Shown piece by piece: positions 55,731 to 64,000 of a stretch of DNA of 64,000 bases. The notes under the pieces are model-generated. The model was not told the DNA's origin and did no database searches. It worked only from the letters and a program-made list of their open reading frames with translations. A program made the translations under genes and the position numbers. This stretch comes from Limnohabitans sp. MMS-10A-192 (GTDB lineage: Bacteria; Pseudomonadota; Gammaproteobacteria; Burkholderiales; Burkholderiaceae_C), in NCBI RefSeq assembly GCF_003063335.1, contig NZ_NERX01000001.1, forward strand, positions 248,001 through 312,000, written 5' to 3'. Position 1 is the first letter of the stretch, and every line of letters starts with the position of its first letter.

Positions 55731-56566
55731 ATTGGCTCCTCAATGGGGCGGCTCCCATGACCGGGCACCGCCGATAACAAGGCCCGAGTGTAGGGGTGTT
55801 CGGGCCGTTTAAATATTTGTTCTGCCGAGGCATGCTCCACCACGTGGCCGGATTGCAACACCAGCACATCGTCACACATCAGATTGACCACTGCCAAGTC
55901 GTGGCTGACAAAAAGATAGCTCAGGCCATAGCGCTCTTGCAGGTCCATCATCAGGTTCAAGACCTGCGCCTGCACCGAGACATCCAGCGCACTCACCGGC
56001 TCATCGGCCACGATCAAGGCCGGGCGGGTGATCAAGGCGCGGGCAATGGCGATGCGTTGACGCTGCCCGCCGGAAAATTCATGCGGGTATTTGTCCAGAT
56101 CCGCCGTTCTGAGTCCCACCTCGCTCAAGGCCTGCGCCGACCGCTCCCGGCGCTCGGCGCGGCTCAGGCGCTGGCCTGCCGCATTGACCGGCAAGGACTC
56201 CAGCGGCTCGGCCACGATGCGCGCCACGGTCTGGCGCGGGTCCAAAGAACCATATGGGTCCTGGAACACCATCTGAAAATCGCGCCGAGCCCATTGCAGT
56301 TCGGCCTTGCCAAGTTGGTGCAGATCGACACCCTTGAGCAACACCTGACCTGCGCTGGGCCGATCCAGCGCCATCACCAAGCGCGCCAAAGTGGATTTGC
56401 CGGAACCCGACTCCCCCACCACGCCCAGGCTTTTCCCGGCCTCCAGCTTGAAGCTCACTTCAGACAAGGCCTGCAAATGCGCTGAAGGGCCCCAAAGCCG
56501 GGTCCGAGGCAAATCAAAGCGCTTGCCCAGATGCCGCACTTCGAGCAATGGCGAAGCGGTGCTCAT
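55727..56566 (-). CDS. Peptide ABC transporter ATPase (DppF/OppF-like)
   Basis: The 279-aa protein has Walker A GESGSGKSTLARLVMALDRP, Q-loop DFQMVFQDPYGSLDPRQTVA, signature EFSGGQRQRIAIARALITRP and Walker B LIVADEPVSALDVS. The H-loop follows (LFVSHDLAVVNLM). The C-terminal PYTRALLSAVP is the oligopeptide/dipeptide ABC extension. It pairs with the DppD-like gene upstream. The start is the ATG at 56566, overlapping the upstream stop. Confidence 0.96.
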   Translation of the reverse strand: MSTASPLLEVRHLGKRFDLPRTRLWGPSAHLQALSEVSFKLEAGKSLGVVGESGSGKSTLARLVMALDRPSAGQVLLKGVDLHQLGKAELQWARRDFQMVFQDPYGSLDPRQTVARIVAEPLESLPVNAAGQRLSRAERRERSAQALSEVGLRTADLDKYPHEFSGGQRQRIAIARALITRPALIVADEPVSALDVSVQAQVLNLMMDLQERYGLSYLFVSHDLAVVNLMCDDVLVLQSGHVVEHASAEQIFKRPEHPYTRALLSAVPGHGSRPIEEPI

Positions 56567-57552
56567 GACAAACTCCAACGTGGGCAGCGGACCTGGTGCG
56601 CGGTGTCGCTGGGCAGCTGCGGCGCAATGGTCAACACCTCAGGCGCATGGCTGCGGCAGGCCTCGACGGCATCCGGGCAGCGGTCCGCAAACGCGCACCC
56701 TGCGGGCAGATCCACCAGATCGGGCACGCTGCCTGCGATGGTGGTCAAGCGGGTGCCGCGTGCCAGGCCCAGGCGTGGCCGCGCTGCGAACAGGCCTCGT
56801 GTGTAAGGGTGCCCTCTTTGCGCAAACAACTCGGGCGTGGCCGCGCTCTCAACCACCGAACCACCGTACATGACCATCACCCGGTCCACCTGGTCTCGCA
56901 TCAAGCCCAGGTCGTGGCTGATCAGCAGCAAACCCATGCCGTCTTCACGCACCAATTGCTGAATCAGCGCCAGCACTTCTTTTTGCACCGTCACATCCAG
57001 CGCGGTGGTCGGCTCGTCGGCGATCAGCAAGTCAGGGCTGCACGCCAGCGCGATGGAAATCATCACCCGCTGACGCTGCCCGCCCGACAACTGGTGCGGG
57101 TAGGCATCGAGCCGCTCACGGGCGCGGGGCAGTTGCACGCGCTCCAGCAGCGCCAGCGCACGGGCTTTGGCTTGGGCTGCGCCCATGCTTTGGTGCAGGC
57201 GCAAGGGCTCGGCGATTTGTTGCCAGATCGGGTGCAGCGGGTTGAGTGCCGTCATCGGCTCCTGAAAAATCATGGCCATGCGGGCGCCGCGCAACTGGCA
57301 CAGCTGCGACTCGGCCATGCCCACCAGCTCGGTGCCATTCAGGCGCATGGAACCGCTGACCTGGGCGCGCTCAGGCAACAAGCCCATCAAGGCCAGCGCG
57401 GTGAGCGATTTGCCACAACCGCTCTCGCCAATCAGGCCCAGCGTTTGGCCCTTGGCCATGCTGAACGACACCCCACGCAAAGCCTGCGCCCAGCCCCGCG
57501 CCGTGGGCAAGCCCACACGCAAATCGTTCACTTGCAACAAAGGCGGTGTCAT
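56563..57552 (-). CDS. Peptide ABC transporter ATPase (DppD/OppD-like)
   Basis: The 329-aa protein has Walker A GESGCGKSLTALALMGLLPE, MIFQEPMTALNPLHPIWQQI, signature QLSGGQRQRVMISIALACSP, and Walker B LLIADEPTTALDVTVQKEVL with LLLISHDLGLMRDQ. The C-terminus has the Cys-containing oligo/dipeptide domain (PAGCAFADRCPDAVEACRSH), whose cysteines may bind a Fe-S cluster in Dpp/Opp systems. The ATG at 57552 is chosen; a GTG at 57561 overlapping the permease stop is also possible. Confidence 0.95.
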   Translation of the reverse strand: MTPPLLQVNDLRVGLPTARGWAQALRGVSFSMAKGQTLGLIGESGCGKSLTALALMGLLPERAQVSGSMRLNGTELVGMAESQLCQLRGARMAMIFQEPMTALNPLHPIWQQIAEPLRLHQSMGAAQAKARALALLERVQLPRARERLDAYPHQLSGGQRQRVMISIALACSPDLLIADEPTTALDVTVQKEVLALIQQLVREDGMGLLLISHDLGLMRDQVDRVMVMYGGSVVESAATPELFAQRGHPYTRGLFAARPRLGLARGTRLTTIAGSVPDLVDLPAGCAFADRCPDAVEACRSHAPEVLTIAPQLPSDTAHQVRCPRWSLS

Positions 57553-57557
57553 CGCAT

Positions 57558-58400
57558 TCACCTTTGCCGCGCCAGGCGGGGGTCGAGCACATCGCGCAAG
57601 CCGTCGCCCATCAGGTTCAGGCCCAGCACCGCCAGCGCGATGGCCACACCCGGGTACACCGCCAACAGGGGCGCCTGGAACATTTGCGATTGCGCCTCGT
57701 TGAGCATACGGCCCCAGCTCGCTTGTGGCGGCTGCGTGCCCAAGCCCAAATAAGACAAAGCGGCCTCGGCCAAAATCGCAATGGCAAATTGAATCGTGGC
57801 CTGCACGATCAGCACACTCGCGATGTTGGGCAAGACATGGTCGAAGGTGATGCGCCAAGGCCCCTTGCCAGCCGCGTGCGCGGCCAAGGTGAAGTCCCGC
57901 GACCACACCGCCTGCGCCGCCCCCCGCGTGATGCGTGCGAACACCGGAATGTTGAAAATGCCAATCGCCACAATGCTGACCACCAGCCCCGGCCCATAAA
58001 TCGCGGTCAGCATGATGGCCGAGAGCAAGGCCGGAAAGGCAAATGTGAAGTCTGCCGCCCGCATGACCAGCTCATCCACCCAACCGCGCCGGGCTGCAGC
58101 CAGCAAGCCCAGGGGCACGCCCGCGCCCAAGCCGATGCCCACCGCGATGAAACCCACCAACAATGAGTTCTGACTGCCCACCAGCAAGAGCGAAGCGATG
58201 TCGCGGCCCAAGCTGTCGGTGCCCAGCCAATGCGCGGCACTGGGCAAGGCCAGCTTGTTCGGGATGTCGATGTCGCCCACCGGGTAAGGCGACCACAGCA
58301 GCGACAGCAAGGCACTTGCCACCAACAAGCCCACCATGCACCCGCCTACCACAAAGCTGGGGTGCCGCCAAGCGCGTTGCCAAAAGCCTTGCTCAAGCAT
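57558..58400 (-). CDS. Peptide ABC permease (DppC-like)
   Basis: The 280-aa protein has an N-terminal TM (SFVVGGCMVGLLVASALLSL). SAAHWLGTDSLGRDIASLLL follows, then four or five more TM segments. The EAA loop is at EAALSYLGLGTQPPQASWGR, and NLMGDGLRDVLDPRL ends the protein. This is the typical DppC/OppC subfamily. It overlaps the DppB-like gene by eight bases. Confidence 0.95.
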   Translation of the reverse strand: MLEQGFWQRAWRHPSFVVGGCMVGLLVASALLSLLWSPYPVGDIDIPNKLALPSAAHWLGTDSLGRDIASLLLVGSQNSLLVGFIAVGIGLGAGVPLGLLAAARRGWVDELVMRAADFTFAFPALLSAIMLTAIYGPGLVVSIVAIGIFNIPVFARITRGAAQAVWSRDFTLAAHAAGKGPWRITFDHVLPNIASVLIVQATIQFAIAILAEAALSYLGLGTQPPQASWGRMLNEAQSQMFQAPLLAVYPGVAIALAVLGLNLMGDGLRDVLDPRLARQR

Positions 58401-59355
58401 GGGCCACCTTCAGCCGCGGATCGATCCACGCGTACAACACGTCGATGGCGAAGTTGATCAGGATCACCAAGGCCGACAAAAGCATCACCACATCGCGCAC
58501 CACGATCAAATCGCGGTTGGCGATCGCCTGAAAAATCAAACGCCCGATGCCCGGCAACACAAACACGTTTTCAATCACGATGGCGCTGGTGATCAGGTTG
58601 CCAAACTGCAAGCCCATCACCGTCAGCACCGGGATCATGGCGTTGCGCAGCACATGGCCCCACAAGACCTGACGCCGCGACAAACCCTTGGCACGCGCCG
58701 TGCGCACAAAGTCTTCGCGCAGGGTGTCCAGCACCGCCGAGCGCGTCACCCGCGTGAGGATGGCCGTTTGCACCGCCGCCAAGGCCATGGCGGGCAGCAG
58801 CAATGCCGTCATGGCCTGCCATACACCGCCGCCGCTGTCCTCGGTCCAGCCCGGGAAACCGCCCGCGCTGACCCACTGCAGGTGCACCGCAAACAGCAAG
58901 ATCAGCAAGATCGCCAACCAGAAATTCGGAATGGCCAAGCCCAGCTGGCTGAGCGTCATCACGCCCACATCGCCCGCCTTGTTTTGTTGAGAGGCCGCAT
59001 AAATGCCCACCGCCAGCGCCACGGCCACCGTGAGCGCCATGGCCATCACGGCCAAGGGCAAGGTGACCTGCATGCGCTCGGCCATCAGTTCTGCCGTGGG
59101 GGTGTCATAAGAGATGCTCATGCCAGTTTGCCCCTGCAGCAAGCCGCCCATCCAGCGGGCGTAGCGCAAAGGGGCGGGCTGGTCCAGGCCCAGCTTTTCT
59201 TCCATCGCGGCAATCGATTCGGCGGTGGCGGTCTCGCCCAAAATGACTTGCGCCGCATTGCCTGGCAGCAGCTCCAGCACGGCAAACACGATGACCGAGG
59301 TGGCCACCAGGGTCAGTGCAAAGCTGATCAGTCGTCTGAGAATGAATAATGACAC
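58393..59355 (-). CDS. Peptide ABC permease (DppB-like)
   Basis: The 320-aa protein starts from GTG at 59355 (MSLFILRRLISFALTLVATS) with a TM and the DppB-type sequence FAVLELLPGNAAQVILGETA. TM segments, VRTARAKGLSRRQVLWGHVL (the EAA loop area) and RNAMIPVLTVMGLQFGNLIT follow, and IVIENVFVLPGIGRLIFQAI is diagnostic. There is no nearby ATG, so the GTG is preferred. It is the first gene of the transport operon, divergent from the P1 peptidase by 43 bases. Confidence 0.93.
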   Translation of the reverse strand: MSLFILRRLISFALTLVATSVIVFAVLELLPGNAAQVILGETATAESIAAMEEKLGLDQPAPLRYARWMGGLLQGQTGMSISYDTPTAELMAERMQVTLPLAVMAMALTVAVALAVGIYAASQQNKAGDVGVMTLSQLGLAIPNFWLAILLILLFAVHLQWVSAGGFPGWTEDSGGGVWQAMTALLLPAMALAAVQTAILTRVTRSAVLDTLREDFVRTARAKGLSRRQVLWGHVLRNAMIPVLTVMGLQFGNLITSAIVIENVFVLPGIGRLIFQAIANRDLIVVRDVVMLLSALVILINFAIDVLYAWIDPRLKVAHA

Positions 59356-59398
59356 GCTCTCGCCTAAGATGAATAACCGCCGACAACACGAGTTCGAC

Positions 59399-60412
59399 AT
59401 GACATCGCCAAAGATTGTAAACACCGCCACCGGCTCCATCGTGGATGTGCCGGGCCTGCAAGTCGGCCACTTCACCCACAGCCAGCGACCAACCGGCTGC
59501 TCTGTTGTGCTGGCCCCCGAGGGGGCCGTGGCCGCAGTGGATGTGCGCGGCGCAGCCCCCGGTACCCGCGAGACCGATTTGCTCGACCCGTCCAACCTGG
59601 TTGAACGGGTGCATGCCGTGCTGCTCAGTGGCGGCAGCGCCTTCGGGCTGGACGCGGCCAGCGGCGTGATGCGCTGGCTCGATGAGCACGGCATCGGCTT
59701 TGAGACCGGCTATGGCCGTGTGCCCATCGTGCCGGCAGCGGTGCTGTTCGACCTGCCCGTGGTGCGACCAGGCGACCAAGCCAATATCCGTCCCGATGCC
59801 GACGCCGGTTATGCCGCCTGCCAGGCCGCCTCCAGCCACATGCCTGCCGCTGGCAATGTGGGCGCAGGCGCGGGCGCTTGTGTGGGCAAACTGTTTGGCC
59901 TGAACCGCGCCATGAAAGGCGGCATCGGCAACGCCAGCGTCCGCGTGGGCCCCTGGGTGGTCGGCGCACTGGTGGCCTGCAATGCCATTGGCGATGTGCT
60001 GGACCCGGCCACCGGCCAGGTCATCGCAGGTGCCCGCACCGCAGACGGCCAAAGCCTGCTGGACACCCAAGCGGCCTTGCTGCGCGGCGAACGCAGCACC
60101 CGCCCGATGCCTGGCACCAACACCACCATCGGCGTGGTCGCCACCAACGCCACTTTGAGCAAAGCGCAAGCCCAGCGCCTGGCCATCAGCGCCCACGACG
60201 GCCTGGCCCGCACCATCCGCCCGGCGCACACCACACTGGACGGCGACACCCTGTTTGCCCTGGCCACCTGCTGCGAAACGGCTGCGCCCGATTTGATGCT
60301 GCTCACCGTGATGGCCGCCGAGGCAACGGCACTGGCCACGCTGGACGCGATCTGCCAGGCACGGGGGATAGAAACGACTTTGGGGGTCTTGCCTGCGGCC
60401 GAAGCAGACTAA
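59399..60412 (+). CDS. P1-family (DmpA/OAT-type) aminopeptidase
   Basis: The 337-aa protein has GSIVDVPGLQVGHFTHSQRP, VLLSGGSAFGLDAASGVMRW, GAGAGACVGKLFGLNRAMKG and GIGNASVRVGPWVVGALVAC. The autoprocessing region PMPGTNTTIGVVATNATLSK follows; the Thr-Thr there supplies the new N-terminal nucleophile. DmpA-type enzymes release N-terminal D- or L-amino acids from peptides and amides. Its divergent position from the peptide transporter suggests it processes imported peptides. An ATG at 59369 could add ten residues. Confidence 0.93.
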   Translation: MTSPKIVNTATGSIVDVPGLQVGHFTHSQRPTGCSVVLAPEGAVAAVDVRGAAPGTRETDLLDPSNLVERVHAVLLSGGSAFGLDAASGVMRWLDEHGIGFETGYGRVPIVPAAVLFDLPVVRPGDQANIRPDADAGYAACQAASSHMPAAGNVGAGAGACVGKLFGLNRAMKGGIGNASVRVGPWVVGALVACNAIGDVLDPATGQVIAGARTADGQSLLDTQAALLRGERSTRPMPGTNTTIGVVATNATLSKAQAQRLAISAHDGLARTIRPAHTTLDGDTLFALATCCETAAPDLMLLTVMAAEATALATLDAICQARGIETTLGVLPAAEAD

Positions 60413-60516
60413 TTTACATCGATTTGGTAAGGCGCGGAGGGGGCAGGTCAAGACTGCGAATACACCTCTTCCTTGGCCTTTGCCATCACAGTAGACCAGC
60501 CGGTGTCTGACACCAG

Positions 60517-61776
60517 TTAGTTAGCGATCAATTGGCGCCACAAATAGGCAATTTCTTCTGCAGTCTCATCTCCCTTTATTCTGTCAAATTGTTGTAGTGC
60601 CTGTTCCCTCAAGCCAATTTTTAATAAGGCAATTCCATCATGCAACCTCACTTCGTTTTCACGACGAACAGCCCCAATGGTCAACGCCTTTGTATACGCC
60701 TCATGAGCCGAATTCCACTCCTGTTTTGAAAAGTGGACTTCAGCCATAGACAGCAAAGAATTCAACGTCAACGGAAGCTTCAGAGTCTGATCATTCAATT
60801 TCTCATCCGCCTGAACGCTTTTTGTAACCTCATCACGTAATTGAACGTGCTTGTTGATCTCCGCACCGCGACCAAGTACACCTTTGACAAATGCTTTGTG
60901 TGCAATACGTTGAGCCTCAATTGGTAGACCCGCCTTCAACGCGAGATTGATCATTTCGATAAAACTTTCTTCATCATCCAACCCATCTACATGATCCAGC
61001 AAACGGTACAAATCTAACGACCATCTGCTACTGAAGCCAGCTTGATTCGCAATATTTGCGATTGATTCTTTTAAGTAAATCTTCGAAGGATAAAGTTCGA
61101 GCAGTTTTTTGATCGTTCTCGAATAGCCGCCATCATCTTTTAAGTTTTTATAGGCGATAGCGAGTGACCTCAACTCGCCCTCTGATGCCTTACTTTGTCT
61201 CTTGGTGTCAGAGATTGTGAATTTTTGCATCTCATCAACGACTTGTTGGTATTCAGACTGCAACAGCAATGACTCAATCAACAAGAGCCTAACTGTTGGT
61301 TTGGATCCACCCGATGCCAAGTAGACCTTCGACCATTTGACTATACGCGGGGCATCATTTTTCCTCTGAAGCGTACTCAACAAAGACTCCAGCAGCGCCA
61401 ATCTTTGGAGTTCATCCACTGCATTGCTGCTTACAGCAGCCTCAAGACTCTCGATCGCCAGATTCCAATCTTTCATCTCTGTTGCTATCGCAGCACGAAC
61501 TCGAAGGCCAACCAATCTTTCGTAATCTGTAAGCGTTGTATTACCCAAGATCTCATTTGCAATACCCAATGCATGTTGATACTGCTTTGCAGCAAAAGTC
61601 TCCTGAGCCAATCTAAATTGCTGTTGCAGTTCGGGCCGCAATACTTGTTGAGATGCGGCTTGCGCTTGAATCGAACTTGCTAGGAAAAGTAGCCCTGCGG
61701 CCAGCAGCCGACCACTCCAATGCAAGGCGTGGATCATCACTTTGTTCTTAATTTTCGTATCACTTGAACTCAACAT
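60517..61776 (-). CDS. Secreted helical-repeat (TPR-like) protein, 419 aa
   Basis: The start is the ATG at 61776, with AGGAGAAG directly before it. A 20-residue basic lead precedes a signal peptide (WSGRLLAAGLLFLASSIQAQ). The rest is all-helical with TPR-like units such as FRLAQETFAAKQYQHALGIA, AATEMKDWNLAIESLEAAV-like and VHFSKQEWNSAHEAYTKALT. No enzymatic domain is present. It is divergent from tonB-exbB-exbD, a position often held by TPR proteins that scaffold TonB/Ton-like complexes. The base composition is AT-richer than its neighbours. Confidence 0.75.
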   Translation of the reverse strand: MLSSSDTKIKNKVMIHALHWSGRLLAAGLLFLASSIQAQAASQQVLRPELQQQFRLAQETFAAKQYQHALGIANEILGNTTLTDYERLVGLRVRAAIATEMKDWNLAIESLEAAVSSNAVDELQRLALLESLLSTLQRKNDAPRIVKWSKVYLASGGSKPTVRLLLIESLLLQSEYQQVVDEMQKFTISDTKRQSKASEGELRSLAIAYKNLKDDGGYSRTIKKLLELYPSKIYLKESIANIANQAGFSSRWSLDLYRLLDHVDGLDDEESFIEMINLALKAGLPIEAQRIAHKAFVKGVLGRGAEINKHVQLRDEVTKSVQADEKLNDQTLKLPLTLNSLLSMAEVHFSKQEWNSAHEAYTKALTIGAVRRENEVRLHDGIALLKIGLREQALQQFDRIKGDETAEEIAYLWRQLIAN

Positions 61777-61885
61777 CTCTTCTCCTGTAGAGGTCAACCT
61801 GTATCTATTGAATCAGTGCAGAACTGTTCGTACAACCACTAGGGTTTTCACCAGTTTCAACACAATGGAAGCTTGGTAACATCGC

Positions 61886-61903
61886 AATGTTAACGTTAAC
61901 ATT
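61886..61903. promoter_or_regulatory. 18-bp perfect palindrome between the TPR gene and tonB
   Basis: AATGTTAACGTTAACATT is identical on both strands. It lies in the divergent intergenic region, 88 bases before the tonB ATG and 110 bases before the TPR start. It contains nested GTTAAC sites and looks like an operator. LacI/GalR-type or GntR-type regulators use such sites, but none is encoded next to it. Confidence 0.5.
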
Positions 61904-61973
61904 TCCGAAGAATAAACCAATTTGACAGGTTGTTCAAATTTTTCTTTCCAGCAGCAATTTGAAAGTTATTTGT

Positions 61974-62612
61974 ATGGACGATTACGCCAGCCGGCAACGA
62001 AAGCCGACCAAGCACCTGATTGGGCTGGGGCTGGTGGTGGTGTTGCACCTTTTGCTCTTTTGGGCCATCAGTTCGGGCTTGGCCCGCGCTTTTGTCAAAA
62101 AGATCCAAGGGCCTGTGGAAGCTGTTTTGCTCGAAGACGCAAAGCCCGATATTCCGCCACCACCTCCACCGCCACCGCCAAAAAACTTGCCCCCCCCTCC
62201 GGCCTATGTGCCCCCGGTGGATGTGCCCGTTTCCAACACATCGCCAGCGGCCAATGCGATCGCCGCCGTGTCGGCAACGCCCCAACCTGTTGCACCACCT
62301 GCGCCGCCAGCCCCTGTGGTTGCGAAAGATCCAGTCAGAACGGCTGCTGTGGTCAACTCGGCCAATTGCGAGAAACCCGAGTACCCCAGCGCCTCACGCC
62401 GCTTGGAGGAAGAGGGCACCGTCAGCCTGCGCTTCTTGGTGGGCACAGATGGCAAGGTGATTCAAGCCGAGATCGAAAAGTCCTCGGGCTACAAGCGCCT
62501 GGATGAAGCAGCCCGTGCTGGTTTGTCGCGTTGCGCGTTCAAACCCGCCACAGTGGACGGCAAGCCTGAGCAAGGCTGGGCCACCATGAAGTACACCTGG
62601 CGCCTGGAATGA
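61974..62612 (+). CDS. tonB: Energy transducer TonB
   Basis: The 212-aa protein starts MDDYASRQRKPTKHLIGLGL with one TM (about 14-33) carrying the functionally important His25 (VVVLHLLLFW). A Pro-rich spacer follows (nine consecutive prolines near residue 70) and the C-terminal TonB domain: CEKPEYPSASRRLEEEGTVS, LRFLVGTDGKVIQAEIEKSS and GYKRLDEAARAGLSRCAFKP. It links the proton-motive force to outer-membrane receptors. An upstream TTG at 61959 is possible, but the ATG fits the TM better. exbB lies 64 bases downstream. Confidence 0.95.
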   Translation: MDDYASRQRKPTKHLIGLGLVVVLHLLLFWAISSGLARAFVKKIQGPVEAVLLEDAKPDIPPPPPPPPPKNLPPPPAYVPPVDVPVSNTSPAANAIAAVSATPQPVAPPAPPAPVVAKDPVRTAAVVNSANCEKPEYPSASRRLEEEGTVSLRFLVGTDGKVIQAEIEKSSGYKRLDEAARAGLSRCAFKPATVDGKPEQGWATMKYTWRLE

Positions 62613-62676
62613 TCCGGCCGCTCAGATCCCCATTCACAGTTAACCGTTTTTAAAGAACCCAGAGGAGACCCTCATC

Positions 62677-63528
62677 ATGTTCAAACCATTCAAAACCCTC
62701 ATCGTCTGCGCTGGCCTGTTAGCAGCTCTCTTGTCTACTGGCACCGTGTTGGCAGCCAAGCCCAAAGAAGCTGCACCCGCTGCTGCTGCACCCTCTCCTG
62801 CAGCGGCACCAGCTGAAGCTGCACCAGCCCCAGTGGCTGCACCCGCTGCTCCTGCAGCCCAAGCCGCTGAAGAAGAAAACCCTTACGGCTTGTCCGCGCT
62901 GTGGAGCCAAGGCGATGGCGTGGCCAAAGGCACTTTGTTGATCTTGGTGCTCATGAGCATGGGCTCTTGGTACGTGATCTTCACCAAGTTCGCTGAGCAG
63001 TCCAAACTCAACAAGCAAGCCAAGGCTGCGCAAGAGTCTTTCTGGACTGCCAGCACTGTGGCCCAGGGCAAAGACACTCTGGAAGAGGGCTCGGCCTTCC
63101 GCTTCATCGCAGAAAAAGGCTTGGAAGGCGCTTCCAAGCACACCGGTTTGATGGCCGCAGTCGACTTCAACGAGTGGGTCACCATGAGCATCCAGCGTGC
63201 CATTGGTAACGTGCAAAGCCGCATGCAAGACGGCCTGGCGGTGCTGGCTACTGTGGGCTCGACCGCACCTTTCGTGGGTCTGTTCGGTACCGTCTGGGGC
63301 ATCTACCACGCGCTGGTCAAGATCGGCATGTCCGGTCAAGCCTCGATCGACAAGGTCGCTGGCCCCGTGGGTGAAGCCCTGATCATGACCGCCATCGGTC
63401 TGGCTGTGGCCGTGCCTGCCGTGTTGGGCTACAACTGGCTGGTGCGCCGCAACAAGGCCGTGATGGAACAAGTCAACGCCTTTGGCTCTGACCTGCACGC
63501 AGTGCTGCTGGGCTCGGCCAAGAAGTAA
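62677..63528 (+). CDS. exbB: ExbB/TolQ-family proton channel subunit
   Basis: The 283-aa protein has an N-terminal signal-like TM (LIVCAGLLAALLSTGTVLAA) and a Pro/Ala-rich spacer. The MotA/TolQ/ExbB core follows: TM LLILVLMSMGSWYVIFTKFA, LAVLATVGSTAPFVGLFGTV with WGIYHALVK, and the last TM GEALIMTAIGLAVAVPAVLG. The long extra N-terminus is common in ExbB of the betaproteobacteria. It forms the pentameric channel with ExbD and TonB. The RBS is AGAGGAGA. Confidence 0.96.
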   Translation: MFKPFKTLIVCAGLLAALLSTGTVLAAKPKEAAPAAAAPSPAAAPAEAAPAPVAAPAAPAAQAAEEENPYGLSALWSQGDGVAKGTLLILVLMSMGSWYVIFTKFAEQSKLNKQAKAAQESFWTASTVAQGKDTLEEGSAFRFIAEKGLEGASKHTGLMAAVDFNEWVTMSIQRAIGNVQSRMQDGLAVLATVGSTAPFVGLFGTVWGIYHALVKIGMSGQASIDKVAGPVGEALIMTAIGLAVAVPAVLGYNWLVRRNKAVMEQVNAFGSDLHAVLLGSAKK

Positions 63529-63587
63529 ATCCCTTCGGTGGGGGCGGCTGCAATGCACCGCACTGACCGATCACAGGAGGAGCCAAC

Positions 63588-64000
63588 ATGGCCATGAACG
63601 TAGGCGAAGCCGATGACGAGATCATCGGCACCATCAACACCACGCCCTTGGTGGACGTGATGTTGGTGCTCTTGATCATCTTTTTGATCACGATCCCCGT
63701 GGTGACCACCTCCATCAAGGTGGACTTGCCCAAAGAAAAGAACGTGGTGCGCGAGACAAAGCCCGAGAACGTGATCATCTCGGTTGACCGTGCAGGCGGT
63801 ATTTACCTGTACGACACCAAGGTCAAGAACAGCACGGACTTGCTCGAGCGCATGAAGAAGTTCTCGGTCATGAAGCCTCAGCCCGAGGTGCAGATCCGAG
63901 GCGATGGCCAAAGTGATTTCGAGTCGGTGGGCCGCGTGATGTACGCGGTGCAACGCGCAGGCATCACCAAAGTCGGCTTCATCACCGAGCCCAGCAACTG
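63588..64000 (+). CDS. exbD: ExbD/TolR-family protein, 3' end cut by window edge
   Basis: The frame is open from the ATG at 63588 (after CAGGAGGAG) to the right edge: 137 codons. MAMNVGEADDEIIGTINTTP is followed by LVDVMLVLLIIFLITIPVVT, the single TM with the essential Asp at its start. A periplasmic domain follows (KNSTDLLERMKKFSVMKPQP, VQIRGDGQSDFESVGRVMYA). ExbD couples proton flow in the ExbB pore to TonB. Only the last few residues should be missing. Confidence 0.95.
   Translation, partial: MAMNVGEADDEIIGTINTTPLVDVMLVLLIIFLITIPVVTTSIKVDLPKEKNVVRETKPENVIISVDRAGGIYLYDTKVKNSTDLLERMKKFSVMKPQPEVQIRGDGQSDFESVGRVMYAVQRAGITKVGFITEPSN

Noticed and set aside
60502..60514. GGTGTC-T-GACACC as a terminator after the helical-repeat gene
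   Set aside because: The loop would be one base and there is no T-run in either direction.
1..64000. Insertion sequences, CRISPR arrays, rRNA genes
   Set aside because: No transposase, no regularly spaced repeats and no rRNA sequence were seen on either strand.

Overview
The window has two unlike halves. Positions 1 to about 32,230 are the larger part of a temperate tailed-phage genome (prophage) whose left end lies outside the window. Positions 32,231 to 64,000 are bacterial chromosome. The chromosomal block hemW-rdgB-rph / yicC-gmk-rpoZ-spoT / greB, the GC-rich codon use and the protein sequences suggest a betaproteobacterium of the Burkholderiales, probably Comamonadaceae. The family placement is inference; no taxonomic marker such as rRNA is present.

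Prophage, left to right. A leftward early operon (Bet recombinase, two small proteins) is driven by a promoter at 1,140-1,168. A CI-like S24 repressor is followed by a small lipoprotein gene in the same direction, a likely lysogenic-conversion gene. The rightward early region starts from a promoter at 2,385-2,413 and carries a Cro/YdaS-like regulator, a DUF1376 replication protein, a DnaC-like loader, NinB, RusA and a Mor-family activator. Lysis genes follow (membrane coiled-coil protein, TIGR02594-type endolysin, nested Rz/Rz1). Then come a possible cos region, a ParB-like protein with a Mom-family DNA-modification protein, and a head module (GpA-type terminase, lambda-type portal, fused HK97-type protease/capsid). 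The tail is contractile and P2-like (gpV, W, J, I, fibre, Tfa, sheath FI, tube FII, E/E' by -1 frameshift, tape measure, U, X, D). A 3' fragment of a tRNA-Ser(TGA) at 32,173-32,230 marks the right attachment site.

Chromosome next to attR. A leftward cluster from 45,376 to 34,635 encodes only envelope-directed proteins: an OmpA-family protein, a CHASE2 membrane protein, a secreted caspase-family protein (SH3, caspase, EF-hand-like loop, DUF4384), a small secreted protein, and two tandem secreted TPR-CHAT proteases. The first five genes overlap or nearly abut. This looks like a periplasmic two-tier caspase-clan protease system with a sensor and a cell-wall anchor, and is the most interesting part of the window. 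A large lipoprotein gene lies between it and attR. A MarR-like regulator and a MASE1-like membrane protein diverge from the cluster.

The rest is housekeeping and transport: hemW, rdgB, rph, yicC, gmk, rpoZ, spoT, greB, tRNA-Arg(ACG), a five-gene dipeptide/oligopeptide ABC transporter, a DmpA-type (P1) peptidase, and a TonB-ExbB-ExbD locus (ExbD cut by the right edge) divergent from a secreted helical-repeat protein.
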